Assembly (NCBI GenBank): GCA_036873755.1
Contig: JAVTVY010019572.1
Span: 1-64,000, forward strand
DNA: 64,000 bases
Reading direction: 5' to 3'
From: Hanleya hanleyi
Taxonomy: Eukaryota; Mollusca; Polyplacophora; Lepidopleurida; Hanleyidae
The notes under the pieces are model-generated. The model saw only the letters and a program-made list of their open reading frames with translations, had not been told where the DNA came from and did not search any database. Within the stretch, counting starts at the first letter, position 1, and every line of letters starts with the position of its first letter. Position numbers and translations under genes: made by a program. Shown here piece after piece: positions 12,410 through 23,800 of the stretch.

Positions 12410-12600
12410 TCAATATCTACATACATTCAGCGCCAGCGTTTTAGAAAAATTGGTGCAATACCTTTCCCAAAAAGCTTTCACCTCCTGAAGGGCCCTCGTA
12501 AACAGAATTGAAAGAAGCTTGGTGGTGCAGCTTTTAGAACCAGCCATGAATCTAACTTTGTATGCTGATTTATGCGTTTTGGGAGTCCAGTACACGTTGG
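12410..12600 (-). pseudogene. N-terminal RT fragment (fingers region)
   Basis: The minus strand reads YWTPKTHKSAYKVRFMAGS followed by KSCTTKLLSIL. This resembles the first conserved block of the same RT group (a W-x-PK-x-HK segment followed by RF-[IM]-A-x-S-x-SCTTK). It then diverges and stops. It abuts the 3' tail of an opposite-strand copy, giving a tail-to-tail arrangement. Confidence 0.6.
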
Positions 12601-12639
12601 TATATCGTTATGAGTGGTTGGAATAAAAATATATCTTTT

Positions 12640-13002
12640 TTGAGAAACGGGATATGATTGGGCATACGTGTTCATGTTAGTGATATAAGGGAAATGCCCG
12701 AGAGTTCTTTCATGGTGAAGGTTGACTTTGAGGATGGTGTCATACTTCAATGGAGATCGATGGATCAGCTGAGCCATGAAACGAGGATCATCGTCGTCGA
12801 CGTCACGGCTGAGCTTATAAACGAAAATATTGACTTTGAAGAGTGATTCAATGACATCTTTTGGAGGAATAAACATTTTCGGCCAGTGCTCCCACTCACT
12901 ATAATAAACGTATGCATGCCTTCTCTGTGTTTGAGTCATTTCGGGAGAAGGATGACGGCACCGATGGGATGGTCGGTCAGTTTGCGACGAAGAAGGTGGC
13001 AT
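12640..13002 (-). pseudogene. Fragment resembling N-terminus of Polinton-type family B DNA polymerase
   Basis: The open stretch from 13002 reads WEHWPKMFIPPKDVIESLFK, then VNIFVYKL and NLHHERTLGHFPYITNMNTYA. The VN-[IV]-F-x-Y-[EK]-L ... HF-x-YI block is what I remember just ahead of the zinc-finger/exonuclease region in polymerases of invertebrate Polintons and adintovirus-like elements. The expected cysteine finger and polymerase domains are missing; the frame runs into the RT fragment at 12600. With the zinc-finger ORF on the same strand at 13278, it looks like a remnant of a Polinton-type element. Similarity is from memory. Confidence 0.45.
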
Positions 13003-13277
13003 TGGTGACCCGCTTCACCATCCATTGGGTGTTTCGGCGTTGACCGGTCAGATGGAGGATAAGGCTATGTGCCTTCATGGATGGTCCGGCACCACTGGCG
13101 CCAGTAGGTTTCATTCACTGCATTGGTATTTGGCACTGCATCAGAAGGGATGCCCACCGGATCCTCGATGAAATGGATTTCAGCAATTGAACCCCCGAGT
13201 GCCGGGTCAGGAGGAGGAGGATAGGACTGTGTGCGTCCAGGGATGGTCCAGTGATGACGTCTTATCTGACTGGGCAG

Positions 13278-13517
13278 TTAGAAAAAGCGACCATATTTCT
13301 CGCATATATGCTTTATTGCCCCATGGACTATCCGTTTGTGGCGCCGTAGATTTTCTAGGCAATTGATTAGTTTCCCACAGCACGTACAGGCATACTCTCT
13401 GTTGTTGTGAATGGACGACACGTGGCGTCGTAAATGGTCCGGATTCGTAAATGATTTGGAACAGGTCGAGCAGTCATACATCGTGAAGGACCTAATGTCG
13501 TGACGTCCGAGGTTCAC
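13278..13517 (-). CDS. Short C2H2 zinc-finger ORF
   Basis: Two C2H2 fingers are visible: CSTCSKSFTNPDHLRRHVSS followed by IH, and CTCCGKLINCLENLRRHKRI followed by VH. Both keep the Cys pair, the hydrophobic Leu and the His pair. The frame then stops after about 79 residues, short for a gene. Its position upstream of a PolB-like fragment on the same strand suggests the zinc-finger protein of a degraded Polinton-type element, as in element 1 at 26.3 and 29.3 kb. A fragment of a host zinc-finger gene is the alternative. Confidence 0.55.
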   Translation of the reverse strand: MNLGRHDIRSFTMYDCSTCSKSFTNPDHLRRHVSSIHNNREYACTCCGKLINCLENLRRHKRIVHGAIKHICEKYGRFF

Positions 13518-13519
13518 TG

Positions 13520-13800
13520 GCCGGGAATTGCCGAGCTAGTCTTCAGTGTCCGGGAATTGCCTATGTCTTCTGAGGTATTGTCCAATGTCCGGGAATTGCC
13601 GAGGTATTATTCATTGATTGCCGTGGTATTATCCACTGTCCGACGATTTCCGATGTAGTTGGCGAGGTATTTTTGTCAGCTTCCGCGGTCTTCGGCATCT
13701 TCCTAGGTATTTTTCACTATCACGGAATTGCCGAGGTCTTTGTTCAGTTTCCGGAGATAATGCTCAATGTTCGGTGAACCCTGCGCGCTGAGTGTTTGTC
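13520..13800. repeat. Degenerate minisatellite (GTCCGGGAATTGCCGAGGTATT-type)
   Basis: The phrase TGTCCGGGAATTGCC recurs with decay at about 13528, 13588 and later, interleaved with GAGGTATT. Unit length is irregular (about 35-45 bp). Confidence 0.6.
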
Positions 13801-13959
13801 GATACGTCAATCACACGGTTGTTCGTCGTACGCTTCTTCACTAAATGTTTGTCGTGTGCATTCGCTATGTTGCGTAACATGGCTTCGCCTGAAATTCTGG
13901 AAAGTGACTACAGTTTTCAGAATTTCTTCCCTTTTATAGCCACCGGCGTAGAGCGATGA

Positions 13960-14300
13960 CGTCCTGATCTATAAATAGCGATGGTATAATGATCTATAAA
14001 TAGAACTGACGTAATGATCTATAAAAAGAACATGAGTTTTCTCATGACCTTGTGTAGAGCGATGACGTCACAGCTTTGGCACGGTGCCAGGCCATTGGCG
14101 CGGTGTCAGGTCATTGTCCATCGCACCGGGTAATTTTCCTTGACGTCATTGGGAGGGTGTCAGGTCATCGCCCACTGTGCCGGGTAAACCAATGAACTGT
14201 ACATGTGAGTGATCCGTGACGTCATCGAAATCGGACTTGACCTTTGGCCCGGATTTGATGTCACATGAAGAGACGTCATCACCTTCACCCTCAATAATAA
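13960..14300. repeat. TGACGTCA-rich, degenerate repeat region
   Basis: Contains short repeated blocks (ATGATCTATAAATAGAAC; CAGGTCATTG...GTGCCGGGTAA) and several CRE-like cores (GATGACGTCACAG, CTTGACGTCATTGG, CGTGACGTCATCG). The same octamer marks the arms of the Polinton-type elements, so this may be arm remnant of a third one. Confidence 0.45.
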
Positions 14301-15515
14301 TGAATGTAACGGCTTCCTAGTACTGACACGTATCCACATGAGATTTCCCGACTCTGTATACTACAATCTCTCACCAGGGCCTTATTGGCGGTCTTAGTTC
14401 ATTAGGGTGGCCTTCACTGTTACGTACAAAAAACGAGGGAGTATCCCAATGTTGTTCAGGTCACAGGCTGGGATTCCCCTCAAACCTTGATTTTAAAATT
14501 AAAAATGCCATTTTTTTAGATTGTATTCATATAAATTCAGCCCAAAGATTGATGGAAAATCAGAATGGATGAATTCAGATTTTTTTTTCAAAACGAGGCT
14601 ATCATTTTGAGCGCCATTTTTGTAACTCTGACAGATGACATATCACATTGAAATCGAGCTGGCGATGATAGAGAAATTTCCACTTTTTTGAAAGCTACTG
14701 GAGTTACTTGAAAGAGTCGTAGTGAATATAAACATCTCATTTGCGTAGTGGATACATGAGCCGTCAGCGGAAGTTGATGTATTTTGTGAAAAATGAGCCC
14801 ACATATCAGCGTTGTTGTTGTTGTTGAATACAGGTCAGTGAGTCAAATTTTTTTTTCAATGCTTAGATGTTTTGGCCTCAAAATATTCCTGAGATACATA
14901 GAAATATTTTGATATATGAAATATGAATAGGCTCTGTGTTTAGGTCCTCCTCTGAGCGAGGCCCTAAATGTAGGCCTTTTCACAGCAGTCTCCCAACATG
15001 TTATAGGTAACTGCCCCCATTAATAGTATCGGCGTTGAAGAAAACTGATCGCTGATATATTAATGTTAGAAGCTATAAAGCCGGTTACCGACTATGGAGA
15101 ATTTTCTCACCTGATTAGACAGTCAAAATTCGTATGATGTCTCAATAATCCAAATGTCTGTACTGGAATAAGGTGACCATAGCCACCCGGTTACGTATAT
15201 GTGACAAGTTGGAAGAACACGGCTCTGTGGATGTTTATACGGGCTTCTAGGAACTGATAAATACGATATATAGGTGAAGAGCCATGTACTTGTTCACTAC
15301 GTTTAAAATGTCTGAAATCAGTATAAAACAAAAATTTGTCCTCGTACATTTAATATCTTGGGATACTGAATGGCACTATTTACTGGCTGGAGCAATATTT
15401 CCCTCGTGTGCGAAAATTATCATCCACACAGGGAATCGGACAAAAACACTGCGTTCGTCCAATCAAATTACAGCATTATATTACAAGGTATTCTAACGGA
15501 CAATATTATACTCAC
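14301..15515. other. No gene seen; possible intron or 3' region of the Ig gene
   Basis: No exon could be placed. If the minus-strand Ig gene continues, its cytoplasmic exon(s) and 3' UTR should lie here, but I found no unambiguous acceptor plus open frame. GTTGTTGTTGTTG lies near 14812. Confidence 0.4.
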
Positions 15516-15589
15516 CCATACAATAAGCGCAAACATGATAATCGCAAACATCCCACATGTCACTGATACTACAACAGTTCCCGTATTGT
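15516..15589 (-). CDS. Transmembrane exon of a minus-strand Ig-domain gene
   Basis: The 74-base exon has a good acceptor (CTTTCATTTGCAG, AG at 15591-15590) and donor (TGG/GTGAGT after 15516). It reads NTGTVVVSVTCGMFAIIMFA then LIVW, one hydrophobic span of about 20 residues. The acceptor takes a split codon in phase 1, exactly matching the phase in which the upstream Ig exon ends. Joined, a short Ser-rich juxtamembrane linker leads into the membrane. The cytoplasmic exon downstream was not found. Confidence 0.65.
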
Positions 15590-16232
15590 CTGCAAATGAA
15601 AGATAACATTCAGTAATCTTGGCACTTCGGACGATAGGTCGAGTCCATACATATATCACAAATTAGCATGTCTACAGTCTATCTGCGAGTATAATATATA
15701 TATATATTTATATATATATACAAAACTCTGTACTGTTATACCAAAGATGAATCAGCTACGGTATATAGTTTAATAGGTTCGTCATTGAAGTGAGTAGATT
15801 CGAAAACATTTCACAGCGGAGTGCTTTGCGGGCGAGATGTTTGCATTGGGCTATAAATGATAGGTTTCATATTTTGAATATAATGTATCGGAAAACGTCG
15901 TTGTCTGCTTTTATGGCATAGAAGTGGGTCAATTTTATCACACGAGACTTTGTGGTTTTATGGATTCCTTTTGCATTCATTCAAAGTGAATTAATTACGT
16001 GGGTCTTTCAACATTCGGATCGGACTCAAACGTCTCATTTTGGCTGCCATTAATAGGTATATTGTATTACGTTGATTGGGACACTATGCGAATAGGTTCA
16101 TTTGAGACTAACATATTGAACATTAAGATTTCTTTACTATCCTAAGCTTCTAAACACAGGTTGTAAAGGCTTCATGTTTCTAAATACGTACACGATATAT
16201 AACATGACCAATACATGTTATTAGTAACTCAC

Positions 16233-16589
16233 TAGATGACTTTTCTCCGGTTTGTTCCTTCACAGTCAGATAGACAGATTTGGTGTCTATTGGGGGATCA
16301 TCGCCCGGAACAATTATGGAACACGTGTATAAGCCAGTGTCATTCTTTCTCGGATTTCTCAGTAGCAGCGACGATGTGCCCGTCATTGACGCTCGTTCCT
16401 TGAATGACTCATCAACGACAACATTTCCAGATAGTTCCCTATAAAGGATGTCTTCATACCCAAAAATCCAGTTTACATTGATCTCACTTTCCCGCTTTGA
16501 AGTTCTATAATCACACGGAAGTGTGACAAAATGTTCACTGGAAGACACTGTTACTGGTTCCATGTCGGATATTTTTACACATATAAAGC
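16233..16589 (-). CDS. Immunoglobulin V-set domain exon
   Basis: The exon is 357 bases with a clear acceptor (TTACATTTCAG before 16589) and donor (CTA/GTGAGT after 16233). It starts and ends in phase 1, the usual symmetry for an Ig-domain exon, and encodes 118 full codons. Ig landmarks are in order: VTLPCDY with the B-strand Cys, VNWIF with the core Trp, then SLLLRNPRKNDTGLYTCSI with the D-x-G-x-Y-x-C signature, and VYLTVKEQ as the G strand. A Ser-rich stretch (GEKSS) leads to the transmembrane exon about 640 bases downstream. The product is likely a type I membrane protein with at least one extracellular V-type domain, a cell-surface receptor or adhesion protein. The signal-peptide exon must lie above 16.6 kb and was not identified. 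Confidence 0.8.
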
Positions 16590-16949
16590 CTGAAATGTAA
16601 GAATAATGATTTTTGGTATTCGCCCGGCTACCACCATGAATCCATTTCCGTGTCACAAACGATTTAAAGACACGAATATAGGCATTAATTATCAGACTCT
16701 TATGATGTTACCCTCTGGACGACAACTCTTCATTATTCTAAATGGTTGTGTTTTCTGTTGCACCTTTTCTACAGTAGACGAACAGAAATACACAGAAATC
16801 ATGCCGAATGTATATATAGACAGAGGGTGTCTTTCAAACGCAGAGAAAACCTAAGGCTTTATCAGGGTATAACGTATAGAAGTCTAGTAGAAGTTAGTAT
16901 AGGAGTCAGATATGACTTTCAGAATTCAGCCATTGTCCGCAAAAATAAC
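16590..16949. other. Probable intron of the Ig gene
   Basis: Lies 5' of the Ig exon in gene orientation. Open stretches on the plus strand here have no domain features. Confidence 0.4.
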
Positions 16950-17110
16950 TTTTGAGATTTTTCGTACGACATTAAGTATTAATATGCATAAAAACAACAT
17001 AAGGTGGTTCCCTGCAATAACGAAGTGGTGAACAGTTCTCAACAATGACATCAAAACCTCATGATTTTTTTCACATAAAATCTTTACCTCTGTCCAGCAT
17101 TCTGTATTCA
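16950..17110 (-). mobile_element. Old copy of the retroelement 3' tail
   Basis: One frame of the minus strand reads NHEVLMSLLRTVHHFVIAGN. This parallels HDVLPASLKTVDRFSLAGN from the better copies at 9480, 10840 and 23990. DNA identity is clearly lower than between those copies. Confidence 0.5.
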
Positions 17111-20100
17111 AATGAATCTCCATATTGTTCTTCATAGTGTAATGCATCTCAGGAACGCTTTTATCGTTTGAAATTCATGTGAACACCACGGAGATGTAAA
17201 ACAAATGATGTTCAAACGACTCAAGCAGAAATTAGGCAAAAACTGTGAAACCTAGCGCCAGAGATATTGTTCGCTGCGATCGTAATTATCACACAACTTA
17301 AGAAACTTAGAATGGAGGCGTTTGGTGGAATAGCCTTATTCTATGCATTAATGTTCACTGACGTTGTATCATCACAGTTTGCACAGGAACTGGCAAATGC
17401 TACAATTCGATATTTGTATACGCCGTGTACAGGTTCTGGAATATTGCTATTCAGAAATGGGGAGCTATCTATGTCATAATTGTAATCGTCTCTCCTCTCG
17501 ATGTGAGAGTAAGCCCTTTAAATTTTAATAAAGGTGTAGTTTATGATGTTTCTTCTGGAGTAGCAGTTATCTTTGGGCAATTTCAGCATATTTGCTTATT
17601 GATAATTCCCACAGTCTGGGATAGCTATACGCTATGATGTTACCGAACATTGTTAATGAGAATTCAAGCAAATCTATAATCAAAGAAGCATCCCAAAGAA
17701 TGAGAACATTTAGGTGTAGTAGAACTGAAGAAATTTCATGGCTTCTGATATTACCATGCCGGTGACCAGTTTTATTGAACACTGATATGATCAATGAACT
17801 AAGGCATTCAATAAGGCCAAGTAGATACATGTCTGGATATATTTTCATTGCCAGGTATTTATAGATAGAGAGCAGTATACTCACCGGATACAAGTCCATA
17901 AGTCAACCAAATACGCGTAAATAGATACGAAATATATCTCACATGCATATCTCTTCTGAACAGTGATGTGGTTTTGACACATTCAAATGTTCTTTACACA
18001 GCCTTCCTAGAAAAGTATAAAACAATATACTGTAATCAGTATCTCTTGGTTCACTATGTGACATACGAGTAAGGAAATAGTCCAATAAGCCCAGAACCTA
18101 TCCCGCGTTGGCATTCAGGTGCATGTGTGATTGGGTGACGTTCATGGTCACTCCTAGTCCATTTGTATGGAGAGCTTGAATATGATTCAAAGAACGTCAA
18201 TGTGGGATAGACGAACAAACTTTTACCAATAGTTTGACACTCCGTAATTGTCAAACAACTTCAACACGATAGTGTTCAATAAACAGATTTGCGTATGTGC
18301 AGGAAATCTAGAAAAGCTAGTTCGGAATTAAGGTGGCTTCCTTGTTTCGGTACAAAGTCATGTCATTTTTAAAATCCAAGGAATGTATGAAATAAACATG
18401 AGGAAATGAACATGACTTTTGAATATTCTAAAAGCAAGTATATCTCAAGTGTTGGGTGTTTTACATATTATTCACATCGTACCAACTTGCCACAGGCACA
18501 AGTTATTCAAGCTGAAAATTAGAAATAAAGTATTACGCTATGCCCCATATTTATATCCGTTTCTGAGTCAGTCAGTGCATCCGAATCCTTTCGTCGGCAA
18601 AATAAGGAGAACCGTTGACACCGGAACCTTGATTTTTGGCATGAAGGTGCAATAGGGGACCGTTACCAGCAAATTCTGAGATGACCTACTTTTGATGAAA
18701 ATTTGTGGAGATTTTTTATGAAAATACCTGCTGATTCTGAATTTGCCGTTGCCATACTTAATACAGGCAAGATTTCAACTAGGGAGGGGGAGGGGGGATT
18801 TCTAAGAGTTCAGTTCGCGTCGGAGTCATAATGCCTACCCTGCTTCGTATGTCCAAAATACTGTGGAAAATACTTTGGAAAATTAAGTAAGTTTTGTTCT
18901 GGGTTATACAAAGAAGCTAGCGGAGACGAAGATCGCTTCTCTGCTTCTCTTTGTTCCATTTCTCTGGAGTTTTTTTCATCAGATTTATCTGCCAATAACT
19001 AATACTTATGCCGTTATAACCGATTACACATAACCAGTTATCACAAATTACTAATCCGTCCGTAATAACTGATTACATAATGGGCGATATTCATCGAAAC
19101 GTGTTAAATTATCGTGCGCTACGTAGTGCAAAGTGTCCCCGGTTAAAAACAAACAAAAAGATACAGAAACTGTCATACACGAGCTTGACGGTTTTCCAGG
19201 TCGTCGTGTATGACACATTGGTGTGTTTCACACTATAACGTCCATACCGCAAGTGATGTCATCGCCGGTATCTCCCGAATGGTAGGCCAGGTGAGAATGA
19301 GGATGGGAGCTGCATCATAGGATACATTGAGACGAGGGAACAATTTCAGTATTCCAGTGACTTCATAGCGATTTCATCGATCGGTTCCTAAACGGTGGAT
19401 GAATAACGAATGACGGACTAGACGCTTGCATATATATTTATTGTTCAGGGGTATCCCATAATACATTACGTACTGGTTTGGATCCGGTGTTTCTTGTTGC
19501 GGTTCAGACAACGACAAAAAATTAAATACTATATCGAGATATTCCTGCTCGGAAAATATATTTCCTGTAGTATGCGAGTACCTAAAACTGATAACCAACG
19601 CCGACTTCACGGCCAAGGACGCGGCTGTGAGAGTGTTAGCAACTGGGATCTCCATAATCCAGAACCGGGACATATCCAGTGGGAGCAGAACGAGATTTGT
19701 AATGTTTAAAACTTTCTCCAACTGATACAGTTTGACAAAGCCACCTTCACGAATTACGCCCCTGAATTCGTTCTTTTTCTTCACTACCTAAGCTTTCAAG
19801 TCTTACTAATGTATTTTCTTCGTTGTCGGCCTGCCAGGCTTTCCATTGAATATTGAGAATGTCTCACATGGCGGTCGAGCATGTGCAACTAGCGTTTCAT
19901 GACGTTGAATGTATATTGTTCGCTGTGAGAACGTTGGAAGAAGCGAGAGATGAGACGTTTACAGAAACGGATTTTCGTAATTAGAAGAAACCGAGCTATC
20001 AGTTGAAATGGTCAGACGTTTGTATTGAAGTTCAAATACGGCGTGAAGGTTGAGAAATCAAAGCAAACACACTGGAGCACTGATTGACCGTTTCGGGCAG

Positions 20101-20284
20101 GGTGCACCTGTGGCGCATGCTGTAGGGCTACATCTACATAGATACCACATGAATGGTCCTATGCACTGCATATTTTGATGCAGCTTTTATTCCTGAGAAA
20201 ATACCTCTGAATGCTGAAATTAAAAATAAATTACCATATTAGTATTAGACTTAATACGAAATGTGGTTTGGGATAGAAAAGTTG
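17111..20284. other. No gene assigned
   Basis: Several 60-130 codon ORFs occur on both strands without recognisable motifs. The longest is a 136-codon minus-strand ORF at 19374-19784. A stretch near 19406-19425 (GACGGACTAGACGCTTG) matches the end of the retroelement tail. A G-rich run lies at 18783-18798. Confidence 0.4.
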
Positions 20285-20758
20285 TCGCCTGGCATACATA
20301 TCGCATGTTGATAGCAAAATATGAGCGTAGCGTGCAAGAACTACATGTACTATGGCGTTACGCTTCCTAATTTGTGTCTAATGCCGTTTAGCTTGGGTTA
20401 GGGGACGTATGTACTCCTGTATTTCAAGGTCCTCATATTGTTCATATGAAGAGACACAATCAAAGCGAGATTGAGATACATCATTCTATAGATGACGCCT
20501 TTACAACGAAAATCGTATGGACTGATCAGTCATTCGGATTTGATATTTGGGAACATCTTGTTATGTTGCCGGCATCATTGAAAATTATTAATCGCTTCTG
20601 TCTTGCGAGAAAATGTCGTATGTTTACGTATACTATTATTGTTTTTCTTCGAATTTGATGCTAATCATGTTACATGCAATTAGATCTTTGGATTATAGGC
20701 GCGAACATTCTCTAATGAACGACGGCTGAATATTGCATGACGGAGTAGACTCTTGTAT
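20285..20758 (+). mobile_element. Retroelement 3' fragment
   Basis: Starts within the C-terminal RT coding end (CATATCGCATG...ATAGCAAAATATGAGCGTAGC) and runs through the 3' tail to CGGAGTAGACTCTTGTA. More diverged than the 23332-24202 copy, with which it is collinear. Confidence 0.65.
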
Positions 20759-21649
20759 TTGTACAGTCTGAATCATTGTGAGAGCACACCAGAACAGTAA
20801 TTAATGATATGCACTGCACTGATAATATGTTCCCCTAGGATTTGCATAGTAGTCCGGGATGTCAGGGCATAAAAGGGACTGTTTGGTTCAGATTCTTCCA
20901 AAAGCACCAAATTTGGCCCATATGTCGCCCATACAATACCTTTTCGATTTTTGACGGGCGCCAAGGTAGTCGCCCCATGGGGCCGCCATATTGGCGAAAT
21001 TCATTATTGCCGCCACCCGGGTTAGAGGTCAATCGTATTTAAAACAACAAAATGGCTAAAATCATGAATAATACAACTTTTTAGTGGTTTTCGGTGTCGG
21101 GGAATCTGATTCTGATCTTATTTCAACGATTTGAGGTCAAAGTCGCCCTAAAGGTCATTTTGGGGTCAAATTCGTCAGTTTTAGTGGTTTTTAGTCGAGA
21201 TATACAAACTAACTCATTTTATCGATTTTCGGAGTTGAGTAATCCGAATCTGGCCATATTTTGACAATTTGAGGCAATATTGCATGTGAGGTTCACGACC
21301 GAGGTCACCTGAAACAGAGATCAACCGGAGGTCAATTATATAGGAAACACCAAAAGGGCTAGAATCACAAATAATACCATAGGGCTTTGTGGCATCAGAG
21401 AATGAGATTCTGACCTTATTTTGACGATTTGAGGTCATGGTCACCTCATTTGAGAATTGGAGGTCAAAGATCAACAGTTGCTACTAAAAACAATCGAAAC
21501 AAGATTATTCAGGAACAAATGTTACTAACATACTTCGGAGATGACATCTGCTGACAAAATGCTATAACTATGCCGCTACGTGCATTTAAATGTTCAAAAT
21601 ACAAAACAAAGACCGCTTAAGCAACAGTATACCAATGATTACTTTTACT

Positions 21650-22330
21650 ACCTATGCCTTCTGGCTTGCGCTCTATGGTGCCAGCAATAAATAATACTTG
21701 TCATCACCGCCCTCGACGCACCCGCCTTCGCATTTGCAGAGGGTCGTGTATCGGACATCGGCACAGTTGCATTTGCACCTTCCCGTGCATGCCTTGAGTC
21801 AGCCGCAGTGCATGAGAATGGCATATGCCATAGAAGTGTCGCTGAGAGTGGTCCATAGCGATTGCCATGTACTGGTGCAATCTTTGTGCCAGCTCCACTC
21901 ACTGAAGTCAGGGATTTCCTGCTGGAGTGAAGCTAGTCCAGTAGAAACTCGCTTGCCGCAGCGCTCGTTTCACATGCTGCAAAAGCGCGGCTTGGGAGGT
22001 GGGATGTTTTCCAGCTATCTGGTTGCAGTAGTGAAGAGGTGATGCTTGGCCTCATTGACACCGGCTGCACCACATCCCTTGCTGTACATTAGTACGAAGA
22101 AGCGTTCTATAAGCTCCATATGCACAGACTCGAGAGTGTCAGGATCATGCGTGAGAGTCACAAGTGTGTCGGTGAGGTCCGATATGCTTGTACAGGCTGC
22201 CTAGGCGGTCTTTTTGCCACATCTAAGAAACTGTGAAGTCGTCTTGCACCCCGTTAAGCTGTGAAAGAGAGGTAGTGCCACGGACTTTGACGGACCAACA
22301 TCGGAACAGATGGTTTGGACTGGAATGCCA
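21650..22330 (-). pseudogene. C-terminal fragment of an uncharacterised transposon-associated protein
   Basis: Minus-strand frames give LTHDPDTLESVHMELIERFF then VLMYSKGCGAAGVNEAKHHL near 22060-22190. After stops and shifts comes STGLASLQQEIPDFSEWSWH, and then a Cys/Arg-rich end. This order (ERF-[FV]-[VI]-L-x-Y ... VNEA ... W-x-W ... Cys-rich tail) is what I recall for the C-terminal half of a common metazoan family of unknown function found in mobile DNA. It lies in the interior of element A, pointing away from its N-terminal counterpart at 22520. Confidence 0.4.
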
Positions 22331-22448
22331 CAATATTTTTTCCTGAACCCCTAAAATCCCAAAGTATGAATAGATACAAGGCTGCTTAAAAAATGTTAAC
22401 AAAAAGGAAACGTTCTCATTTAACAGCACACAAATCTCCAAGACTGAC

Positions 22449-22808
22449 ATGAGCGGAAAGCTCCTTCTGTGTACCCGTTTTGAGTCCGTGTTCTTCAACA
22501 GGCGTTGTGCCCTCACAGTACTTCAACCTTGCAACCATTCCGAGGCGGACACCAGGGTCCTCCTACATCTAGTACATGCCACGGAGGAGGGTCATACAGC
22601 AGTCTATGTTCGCACGATGGACAGCGATGTCCGGTCTTTGGAGACCCACGATCTATCGGAACTCTTGGTGGACTTCGGTAGCCTACTGGAGAAAAATATT
22701 GTGACATTGCAGTCCATACCATTCTTTCCGATCTCGGTCCGTCAAATCCTTGGCACTACCCCTCTTCCACAGCCTTACTGGGTGCGACCCGACTTCACAG
22801 TTTCTTGA
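22449..22808 (+). pseudogene. EADTR-domain fragment of the same transposon-associated family
   Basis: The frame reads PCNHSEADTRVLLHLVHATE then EGHTAVYVRTMDSDV. H-x-EADTR-x-LLH followed by an ...RT-x-D-[ST]-DV strand is the most recognisable block of a widespread uncharacterised metazoan protein. It ends ...GTTPLPQPYWVRPDFTVS at a stop, and the mirror sequence on the minus strand near 22223-22300 ends LSQLNGVQDDFTVS. The inverted repeat therefore truncates the gene on both sides. The domain's biochemical role is not known to me. Confidence 0.5.
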
Positions 22809-23331
22809 GAGCGCAAGCCAGAAGGTATAGGTACTAATAATCATTGGCATATTGTTGCTAAAGCGGTCTTTGTATTGTATTTCGAACATTTAAATACACA
22901 TAGCGGCGTAGCGGCATAGTTATAGCATTTTATCAGCAGATGTCATCTCCGAAGTATTTTAATATAGTTTGTTCCTGAATAACCTTCGTTCGATTGTTCT
23001 TAGCGGTAACTGTTGATCTTTGACCTTTGACCCCAAAATGGGGTGACCTCAAATCTTCAAAATAAGATCAGAATCGGAGAATGCCACAAACCTCTATGGT
23101 ATTATTTGTGGTTCTTTTGGTGTTATACCTACAATTGTCATCTGGTTCGGATGACCTCTATCGCGACTCTCAAATGAAATATTGCCCCGAATCGCCAAAA
23201 TAAGGCCAGATTCGGCTTACTCAACCCTGGAAACCAATAGAATGAGGCAGTTTATATATCTTGCCCCAAAACCACTGATAATGGCGAATTTGTCCCCAAA
23301 ATGACCTTCAGGGTGAACTTAAAGGGTGACC

Positions 23332-23800
23332 AAACGCTATATAGACGATCTTCTCGCTGTGGATAACCGCTATATAAATGAGGCAGTGAAGGATATATCC
23401 ACCTTCACTGGATTTAAAGGAAACTACAGATAGCCCTACAGGCACATCATATTTAGATCTATATCTCTATAAAAATGAAGCGGGCATTCTCTCTCGTCGA
23501 CTTTATGACAACAGAGATGATTACAATTTCGACATCGTAAACTATCCCTTTCTGGACAGTAATATTCCAGTGGGACCTGCATATGGCGTATACATATCTC
23601 GCTTAGTAGCATTTGCTAGATCCTGTGTTAAATGTGACGATTTTAATCAACGTCACAAAACACTGGTGCAGAAACTTAAAAAACAGGGCTATTCCACCAA
23701 GCGCCTACACTCAAAGTTTCTCAAATTTGGCGATACATATCGCATGCTGATAGCAAAATACGAACGTAGCGTGCAAGATCTATGGCGCTACGTTTCGTAA
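23332..23800 (+). pseudogene. RT C-terminal region of the retroelement
   Basis: RYIDDLLAVDNRYINEAVKD contains the catalytic YIDD box. After a frameshift near 23440 the protein continues TSYLDLYLYKNEAGILSRRL, YDNRDDYNFDIVNYPFLDSN and AYGVYISRLVAFARSC, to a stop after LWRYVS. This C-terminal block belongs to the RT group with GIPMGT-[ND]-C; Penelope-like affiliation is my inference. No GIY-YIG domain is visible downstream. Confidence 0.75.

Noticed and set aside
12658..12846. Plus-strand 62-codon ORF opposite the PolB-like fragment
   Set aside because: Antisense of the better-supported minus-strand reading.
17312..17479. Plus-strand ORF starting MEAFGGIALFYALMFTDVVS, signal-peptide-like
   Set aside because: Hydrophobic start but no good donor site follows and the ORF ends quickly; opposite strand to the Ig gene.
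19374..19784. 136-codon minus-strand ORF
   Set aside because: No recognisable motif, no splice or promoter context, and it begins over a fragment of the retroelement tail; not promoted to a gene.
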